In this document: piece by piece, positions 1 through 4,027 of the stretch
Layout of the letters: each line of letters starts with the position of its first letter
Numbering within the stretch: position 1 is the stretch's first letter
Assembly: GCA_027023915.1 (NCBI GenBank)
Contig: JALVUB010000150.1
Span: forward strand, 1-7,655
Source of the DNA: Sedimenticola sp.
GTDB lineage: Bacteria; Pseudomonadota; Gammaproteobacteria; Chromatiales; Chromatiaceae
Direction of reading: 5' to 3'
Length of the DNA stretch: 7,655 nucleotides
Position numbers and translations under genes: made by a program
Notes under the pieces: model-generated
Databases searched by the model: none
Seen by the model: only the letters and a program-made list of their open reading frames with translations
Told to the model about the DNA's origin: nothing

Positions 1-118
1 CATGATCGAGCGCGACGACAACATCCCGCCCCTGGCCGAGCTGCTGGAAGAGCTGGATCAGGCGCGCAGGCTGGCCGAGCCTCTTTGGGAGAAACAGCGT
101 GCCCACGCCACTGCCTGA
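1..118 (+). CDS. bufB: DUF692 / MNIO family peptide-modifying enzyme, C-terminal fragment (BufB/HvfB-like)
   Basis: Only the last 38 codons are in the window, read from base 2 and ending in TGA at 116-118; the gene begins to the left. The fragment IERDDNIPPLAELLEELDQA matches the usual C-terminal end of DUF692 proteins, where a final I-E-x-D-x-x-I-P strand is followed by an amphipathic helix (L-x-E-L/A repeats). In that family the enzymes are multinuclear non-heme iron oxidases (MNIO; MbnB, HvfB, BufB) that convert cysteines of a small precursor peptide into oxazolone, thioamide or thiooxazole groups, often for copper binding. The iron ligands lie upstream and cannot be checked here. The assignment is strongly supported by the overlapping DUF2063 partner gene. 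The choice between BufB and HvfB cannot be made from this fragment, so the symbol is tentative. Confidence 0.75.
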   Translation, partial: MIERDDNIPPLAELLEELDQARRLAEPLWEKQRAHATA

Positions 119-881
119 GCTGCAAGGCGCTTTTGCCCGCTATCTGATGCAACGCGAGGGCGACGCCACCACCCTCATCCTGGGTGACGAGCGGGCCGAT
201 GCCGAGGAACGCATGAACCTCTACGCCGATGCCTATGTGGTGCGGCTGGTGAAAGCGCTGGAGGTGGCTTTTCCCGGCCTTTGGGGGTTGGTGGGAGACG
301 AGCAGTTTTGGGGGCTGTGCCGCGACTATATTGCCGCCCATCCCTCTACCTTCCGCTCCATCCGTTGGTTTGGCGATAAGCTGGCCGAATTTCTTTTCAC
401 CACACCACCTTATGATGAATACCCCTTTGTGGGTGAAATGGCTGCCTTCGAATGGGCCCAGGGCTTGGTGTTTGATGCCGCCGATACCAAGCCGCTGAGC
501 GAAACTGATCTGATGCAGGTGCCGCCGGAAAAGTGGGGCCTGTTAACGTTTTCTTTCACCCCGGCGATGCGGCTTTTGGATCTGCATTGGAATGTACCAG
601 CTATCTGGCAGGCTCTGAAACGGGATGAGGAGCCGCCCGAGCCTGAACGGCAAGAGATGGCGGTGGTCTGGCTGCTCTGGCGCCAGGAGCTTGACCCGCG
701 CTGGCGGCCTCTGGATGTGGATGAGGCCTGGGCGCTGCAACAGGCGCTTCAGGGGGGCGACTTTGCCACCCTTTGCGAAGGATTGTTGGAGTGGGTGGAC
801 GTGCAAAACGCGCCGCTGCGGGCGGCGGGGTTTCTCAAGAGCTGGCTGGCTCATGGGCTGATTGTCGGGATGGAGGTTTAG
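99..881 (+). CDS. bufC: HvfC/BufC-like DUF2063 protein, MNIO partner (putative DNA-binding domain family)
   Basis: A 260-residue protein starting at GTG 99, with GGGAG at 87-91 and a 7-nt spacer; it overlaps the preceding DUF692 gene by 20 bp, which implies translational coupling. The N-terminal half is the DUF2063 domain: LQGAFARYL at about 8-16, then RMNLYADAYVVRLVKALEVA at 38-57, FPGLWGLVGDEQFWGLCRDYIAAHPS at about 58-83 and a P-F-x-x-E-M-A-A-F-E-W-A stretch near 109-120. A second, less conserved helical domain covers about 140-250. Despite the old 'DNA-binding' label, proteins of this family work with DUF692 enzymes in RiPP maturation, where they are thought to recognise the precursor leader and present it to the oxidase. 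No signal peptide or membrane segment is seen, so it should be cytosolic. No DoxX-type gene follows, although some buf/hvf operons have one; the operon seems to end here. Confidence 0.85.
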   Translation: MPTPLPELQGAFARYLMQREGDATTLILGDERADAEERMNLYADAYVVRLVKALEVAFPGLWGLVGDEQFWGLCRDYIAAHPSTFRSIRWFGDKLAEFLFTTPPYDEYPFVGEMAAFEWAQGLVFDAADTKPLSETDLMQVPPEKWGLLTFSFTPAMRLLDLHWNVPAIWQALKRDEEPPEPERQEMAVVWLLWRQELDPRWRPLDVDEAWALQQALQGGDFATLCEGLLEWVDVQNAPLRAAGFLKSWLAHGLIVGMEV

Positions 882-889
882 TTCTCTCC

Positions 890-922
890 CGCAGGCCAAG
901 GTATCCGCTGGCGCGTTTTTTT
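890..922 (+). terminator. Probable intrinsic terminator after bufC
   Basis: A stem forms from CGC (890-892) plus GCCA (895-898) on the left and TGGC (909-912) plus GCG (913-915) on the right, with a 2-nt bulge at 893-894 and a 10-nt loop. It is followed directly by seven T (916-922). Seven G/C-rich pairs and an immediate U-tract suit rho-independent termination of the rightward operon. The bulge and the long loop make it only moderately strong. In the leftward direction the tract reads as A, so it would not serve the convergent gene, whose stop codon lies at 921-923. Confidence 0.45.
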
Positions 923-1487
923 ATACGGCCCGGGTCAGCTCGTTGCTGTCGCGGTGTTCGAACAGCCGCTCGTAGATGTCCAGCCAGGTGGTCTCCTGGT
1001 AGCTCAACCGGCCATTGCCAACCGTCAGACGGTGGATGAACTCGCCGGTGCGGGCGTTGTCGCGCATGAAGGGTGACTGGATCACGCCCCAGTCTTCATC
1101 GCCCAGCCGGGCCACCACCTCGATCAGTATCCGCCCCTCTTCGTCCTTTTCGTCCTTCCAGGTTCCTCCTGCCAGGACGCAGACGCCGCGTGGGATGGTG
1201 AGGGACTCCATCACGGTGTTGCTGGCCGCATCCCACATCCAGTAGCCGCACTGGTGATGGAACACCTCGCCGTCCGATTTGCGTTTTACAACCTGTTGGT
1301 AATGAAGCGCTAGTAGTGTCTGGGAACCGGCATTGGTCACTTCACCCACGGGAGTGAAGGTAAGTGTTTCGTGAAAAGGAATCTCTCCGGCTCCATCCGA
1401 AGTGGGCGCTATGTCCACTCCCTTGTCGCCATGCCATGTACCGATCAGTTCCACAAGGGGGCCGTAGTCATGGCTTCCGTTCATCAT
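921..1487 (-). CDS. Nitrobindin-like heme-binding beta-barrel domain protein
   Basis: A 188-residue protein (187 if the second ATG is used). The N-terminal LIGTWHGDKG (residues 14-23) is the G-x-W-x-G signature of the nitrobindin/THAP4 C-terminal barrel family. FHHQCGYWMWD (76-86) and SLTIPRGVCVLAGG (95-108) match the conserved strands of the bacterial subgroup annotated as heme-binding beta-barrel (FABP-like) proteins. A late histidine, H178 in the segment LFEHRDSNELTR, lies where nitrobindins place the proximal heme ligand near the C-terminus; this equivalence is inferred. Characterised nitrobindins bind ferric heme and act on nitric oxide or peroxynitrite, but the role of this subgroup is not established. 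No signal peptide is seen, so it is probably cytosolic. GAGGTG at 1489-1494 lies 1 nt from the first ATG and 4 nt from the second (1482-1484), so the second ATG is the more comfortable start. The gene follows the OmpA-like gene on the same strand and could be co-transcribed with it. Confidence 0.7.
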   Translation of the reverse strand: MMNGSHDYGPLVELIGTWHGDKGVDIAPTSDGAGEIPFHETLTFTPVGEVTNAGSQTLLALHYQQVVKRKSDGEVFHHQCGYWMWDAASNTVMESLTIPRGVCVLAGGTWKDEKDEEGRILIEVVARLGDEDWGVIQSPFMRDNARTGEFIHRLTVGNGRLSYQETTWLDIYERLFEHRDSNELTRAV

Positions 1488-1508
1488 TCACCTCGCTTTT
1501 CAAGAAGC

Positions 1509-1543
1509 TTTTGATAAAGCCGCGGGGAAGGCGTTTATCAAAG
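1509..1543. repeat. Palindromic hairpin with TGATAAAGCC arms (copy 1)
   Basis: An inverted repeat in the 59-bp gap between the OmpA-like and nitrobindin-like genes. TTTGATAAAGCC (1510-1521) pairs with GGC-G-TTTATCAAA (1530-1542): twelve base pairs with one unpaired base at 1533 and an 8-nt loop. An additional T-G wobble is possible at 1509/1543. No T-run follows on either strand, so it is not a classic intrinsic terminator, although it could protect the 3' end of the upstream mRNA. The same arms recur at 2653-2689. Confidence 0.7.
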
Positions 1544-1546
1544 CGT

Positions 1547-2488
1547 TTACTGGGCGACCAGTTCCACGCGACGGTTTTTCGCCCGCCCCTCTTCGGTCTG
1601 GTTGCTGGCCACCGGCGCCACCGGGCCGACACCCACCGCTTTCAGACGGTTGGCTGAAATACCGTGTTTGCGAACCAGGGATCTCACCACCGCCCTCGCG
1701 CGGCGTTTGGAAAGATCGAGGTTGTATTGGTAGGTGCCGGTGTTGTCGGTATGGCCCACCACGTAGAGCTTTACCTTCGGGTGGGCCGAGAGGTACTTGG
1801 CGATCTCGGCGATTGCCTTGAGAGAATCGGGCTTGAGCTTGTCGCTGTCGTGGTCGAAAAGGATGCCGTAGAGGGCCACGTGGCCCTTTTTTTCGATCTC
1901 CTGAGCCATCTTCTCGGCCCCCACCACCTCCAGCTTGGCCTCCAGGGGCTTGGACTCCACGATATAGAGACGCACTTCCGGCTCACTGCCGCGCAACTTG
2001 GCGGTGGAGAAAACACCCACCGTTGCCTCCCGGCCCCGCAGGGTTCCCTTCGCAACCAGGCAGTAGACCGTCATGATGTTGGAGCCCCACTGGTACTTCA
2101 ACCGGCGGCGAAGGGTAGTGTAAAACATCGTGTCTTCGTCTTCGCACTGATAGAGCAGCTCGAAGCCTTTCTCCTTCAGATTGTCGAGATAGACTGCGTA
2201 AGCCCCATCAGGCCCCATCTTCTTTGGCAACCGGTACTGAAGTCGCCAAACCTCTCCGCTGGGCTGAAGCGAGCGGCTGACGCGGATGCCCTCAATCTTC
2301 AATGGCAGCCGCAGGGTGCCGTATTGCTTGTGCTCGAAGCCGGTAAGAACCGAGCCGGGAATGCGGCCCAGTTCGGGGTGATCCCGGCCGCCCGGCACAT
2401 CCCGGCCCGCGCTGGCCGAGGATGCCAGCACGAGGCTGCCGAACAGAAGAACGAGACGGACAATAAACAGAGAGATGCTTTTATGCAT
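1547..2488 (-). CDS. Secreted OmpA-family protein with N-terminal DUF4892-type region
   Basis: A 313-residue protein from ATG 2486-2488. The reading frame stays open 29 codons further, but only this start puts a signal peptide at the N-terminus: MHKS, then a hydrophobic core and ASSASA|G with predicted cleavage after residue 27. A GGAAGGAAC purine tract gives the ribosome site. Residues about 30-195 resemble DUF4892: R-D-H-P-E-L-G-R-I-P-G-S near the start, a YRLPKK strand, KEKGFELLYQC and a degenerate sheet region. Residues about 202-313 form an OmpA-like peptidoglycan-binding domain: GHVALYGILFDHDS, VVGHTDNTG (about 243-251), NLDLSKRRARAVV and a closing NRRVEL. The TDNTG aspartate and an arginine in RRARA are the positions that bind diaminopimelate in OmpA. 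The protein is therefore probably periplasmic or outer-membrane associated and tethered to the cell wall; no beta-barrel or lipobox is seen. The role of the DUF4892 part is unknown. Confidence 0.85.
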   Translation of the reverse strand: MHKSISLFIVRLVLLFGSLVLASSASAGRDVPGGRDHPELGRIPGSVLTGFEHKQYGTLRLPLKIEGIRVSRSLQPSGEVWRLQYRLPKKMGPDGAYAVYLDNLKEKGFELLYQCEDEDTMFYTTLRRRLKYQWGSNIMTVYCLVAKGTLRGREATVGVFSTAKLRGSEPEVRLYIVESKPLEAKLEVVGAEKMAQEIEKKGHVALYGILFDHDSDKLKPDSLKAIAEIAKYLSAHPKVKLYVVGHTDNTGTYQYNLDLSKRRARAVVRSLVRKHGISANRLKAVGVGPVAPVASNQTEEGRAKNRRVELVAQ

Positions 2489-2489
2489 G

Positions 2490-2509
2490 TTCCTTCCTTC
2501 CTTTCTTCC
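2490..2509 (-). promoter_or_regulatory. Purine-repeat ribosome-binding region of the OmpA-like gene
   Basis: On the minus strand the 20 bases before the start codon are a near-perfect GGAA tetranucleotide tract: three exact TTCC units on the plus strand at 2490-2501, then TTTC and TTCC. It offers overlapping AGGAAGG-type Shine-Dalgarno sequences at several spacings. Gain or loss of a unit would shift the spacing without changing the protein. Confidence 0.5.
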
Positions 2510-2588
2510 TTGGGTTGCCTGGAATATGGTTCTGTGCAAAGGAAGCTCTGAAAAATTCAGGCCTTCCTCCGTCACATGGATGTGCCGG

Positions 2589-2619
2589 CAAAATCAATGT
2601 CCCCAAGTCATTGATTTTG
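2589..2619. repeat. Perfect 11-bp inverted repeat
   Basis: CAAAATCAATG (2589-2599) and CATTGATTTTG (2609-2619) are exact reverse complements around a 9-nt spacer, TCCCCAAGT. The stem is AT-rich, unlike its surroundings. It belongs to the palindrome cluster between the OmpA-like gene and nrdB. Confidence 0.75.
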
Positions 2620-2625
2620 GAGCAA

Positions 2626-2646
2626 GCCGCAAACCGCGTTTGCGGC
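2626..2646. repeat. Perfect 9-bp GC-rich inverted repeat
   Basis: GCCGCAAAC (2626-2634) and GTTTGCGGC (2638-2646) are exact reverse complements around CGC. It starts only 6 bp after the preceding stem, and the next stem starts 6 bp later, giving an even array of three hairpins. Confidence 0.75.
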
Positions 2647-2652
2647 GCGGCG

Positions 2653-2689
2653 AGCGCTGATAAAGCCATGGATGGCTTTTATCAGCGCT
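2653..2689. repeat. Palindromic hairpin with TGATAAAGCC arms (copy 2)
   Basis: AGCGCTGATAAAGCCAT (2653-2669) pairs with ATGGC-T-TTTATCAGCGCT (2672-2689): seventeen pairs with one unpaired T around position 2677 and a GG centre. The inner arms TGATAAAGCC and GGC-n-TTTATCA are the same as in copy 1 at 1509-1543, and the single unpaired base falls at the same place. No T-run follows on either strand. Confidence 0.8.
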
Positions 2690-2778
2690 TCCCAAAGGAG
2701 GGCCTGAAAAATTCGACCCTTCAGAAAGTCGCTCCTGGCTTTTAATCAGAGTGACTCGGCTGCCTTTTTGTCCGGCGA

Positions 2779-3921
2779 TCAATCCCAGCTCAGGGCACCT
2801 CCGGTCTGGTACTCGGTTACTCTGGTCTCGAAGAAGTTTTTCTCCTTGCGCAGGTTGGCCTGCTCGTCCAGCCAGGGCAGGGCGCACTGGGCGCCGGGGA
2901 AGGGCTCTTCCACGCCAAGCTGGCGGGCGCGGCGGTTGGCGATGAAGCGGAACTGCTCCATGTGATCCTCCTTGGAGTAGCCAAGGATGGGGTCGCGCAG
3001 GATATAGCCGGCGTAGGCCTCCTCGCAGGCGTGGGCCTCGTCCCACATGTCGCGCACCTTGACCGGATCAAGCGTCATCTGCTCCTCCACCAGAATCTGC
3101 TTCACCACGCGGATGCCGAAGGAGGCGTGCAGCACCTCGTCGCGCATGATGTACTGGAGCTGTTCGGCGGTGCCCTTCATCAGGCCGCGGCGCTGGAGGG
3201 CGAAGATGGGGCTGAAGCCGTTGTAGAACCAGCAGCCCTCGAACACGCCGGCGAAGAAGGTGTAGGCGAGGAGAAAATTCTCCAGCTCGTCGCGGTCGGT
3301 GAGGTCGATGTCCGCGCGAAGAACGGATTCAAGCCGCCGGTTGGCCACCTGAATCTTGCCGTTGATCTCGGGCACCACCCGATAGCGGTTGTAAACCTCG
3401 CCCTGATCCAGCCCCAGGGTTTCGATGCAGTGTTGGTAGGTCCAGGTGTGCAGGGCCTCCTCGTAGACCTGGCGCGCCTGGTAGATTTGCAACTCGGGGG
3501 CTGACATCTTCTCCATCACCGCCAAGCCGATGTTGCGCATGGCCAGCACGTCGGAGGTGGTGAGGTAGGCGAGCACGTTCTCGTAGACGTGGCGCTCCTC
3601 CAGGGTGAGCTTGTGCTGGTAGTCCTGCACGTCCTGGGCCATGTTGATGTCCAGCGGCGTCCAGTGATTTCGGTTGGCGTTGAGAAAATATTCCCAAGCC
3701 CAGGGATATTTGAAAGGCGCCAGCTGATTGATGTCGGTGAGCCCGTTGATGACCCGTTTGTCGTCCGGGTTCACCGGCTTCATCGGCTCGAAGGCGGGCG
3801 CCGGCTCGGCGGCGGGCTGAGCCGGCGGCGCCTGCTTCTCGCGGATCGCCTCGCTGCCCGACTGTAGCGGGTCGAGGCGGGGCTCTCGGGCGGCGGCGAT
3901 GGGGTCGTCCCAGTTCAGCAT
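2779..3921 (-). CDS. nrdB: Class Ia ribonucleoside-diphosphate reductase, beta (radical-generating) subunit
   Basis: This 380-residue small subunit holds the diiron-tyrosyl radical cofactor that starts the reduction of ribonucleoside diphosphates by NrdA. All six iron ligands can be placed: D124, E155, H158 (EEALH), E228 (VFEGCWF), E262 and H265 (DEVLH). Their spacing (31 residues from D124 to E155, 34 from E228 to E262) equals that of Escherichia coli NrdB. The radical tyrosine is Y162 (HTWTY), four residues after H158, so this is not the Phe-containing class Ic. Residues 1-50 are a Pro/Ala-rich, probably disordered extension. The C-terminus FFETRVTEYQTGGALSWD is the conserved tail that docks on NrdA. 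The ATG at 3919-3921 follows AGGAG (3930-3934) with an 8-nt spacer. It lies 102 bp downstream of nrdA on the same strand, with a REP doublet in the gap that may lower or stabilise its share of the transcript. Confidence 0.96.
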   Translation of the reverse strand: MLNWDDPIAAAREPRLDPLQSGSEAIREKQAPPAQPAAEPAPAFEPMKPVNPDDKRVINGLTDINQLAPFKYPWAWEYFLNANRNHWTPLDINMAQDVQDYQHKLTLEERHVYENVLAYLTTSDVLAMRNIGLAVMEKMSAPELQIYQARQVYEEALHTWTYQHCIETLGLDQGEVYNRYRVVPEINGKIQVANRRLESVLRADIDLTDRDELENFLLAYTFFAGVFEGCWFYNGFSPIFALQRRGLMKGTAEQLQYIMRDEVLHASFGIRVVKQILVEEQMTLDPVKVRDMWDEAHACEEAYAGYILRDPILGYSKEDHMEQFRFIANRRARQLGVEEPFPGAQCALPWLDEQANLRKEKNFFETRVTEYQTGGALSWD

Positions 3922-3962
3922 TGGTTCATCTCCTGTGTTTCTGTAACTCTGCCTCTGTTCAT

Positions 3963-4027
3963 GTAGGAGCGGCGTCCCCGCCGCGAACTCCCGGACCGGT
4001 GGTTCGGCCCGGGGACGGGCCTCCTAC
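3963..4027. repeat. REP doublet (REPIN/BIME-like) between nrdA and nrdB
   Basis: Two REP units face each other. One reads rightward from GTAG at 3963, the other leftward from GTAG at 4027 on the minus strand; they meet near 3995. Their 32-base arms agree at 24 positions. Each has the form GTAGGAG, 6-bp stem, TCCC loop, then GAAC and CCGG. The stems are GCGGCG/CGCCGC in one and GGCCCG/CGGGCC in the other; the six differing stem bases form three compensated pairs. The GTAG head and palindromic body are those of REP sequences mobilised by RAYT transposases in gammaproteobacteria. The TAG in the right-hand GTAG is the nrdA stop codon. Confidence 0.8.

Larger units (their letters stand above)
2540..2736. 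repeat. Intergenic palindrome cluster (REP/MITE-like element)
   Basis: This stretch fills most of the 290-bp gap between the OmpA-like gene and nrdB, which holds no supportable gene. From left to right: an interrupted stem AGGAAG/CTTCCT around CTGAA-AAA-TTCAG (2540-2568); CACAT-GG-ATGTG (2573-2584); three longer stems listed separately; and AGGAG/CTCCT enclosing CTGAA/TTCAG (2696-2736). The 11-mer CTGAAAAATTC occurs at both ends (2548-2558 and 2704-2714). TTCAGGCC-n-TCCT occurs at both ends in opposite orientation (2556-2568 and about 2695-2708), like terminal inverted repeats. Two hairpins have the same CATGGATG apex. No target-site duplication could be recognised. It may also act as the transcript end for nrdB. 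Confidence 0.6.

Noticed and set aside
2489..2575. 29-residue N-terminal extension of the OmpA-like protein
   Set aside because: It would bury the signal peptide and run through the GGAA repeat and a palindrome; the ATG at 2486-2488 has a ribosome site and gives a normal signal sequence.
2714..2730. CGAC/GTCG stem followed by AATTTTT as an nrdB terminator on the minus strand
   Set aside because: The stem is only four pairs with a 10-nt loop and the T-run is offset. It is better explained as part of the surrounding palindromic element.
2594..3046. 150-codon minus-strand frame overlapping the end of nrdB and the palindrome cluster
   Set aside because: It is a frame-shifted shadow of nrdB that runs on into repeat DNA, with Arg/Pro/Gly-rich composition and no recognisable domain.
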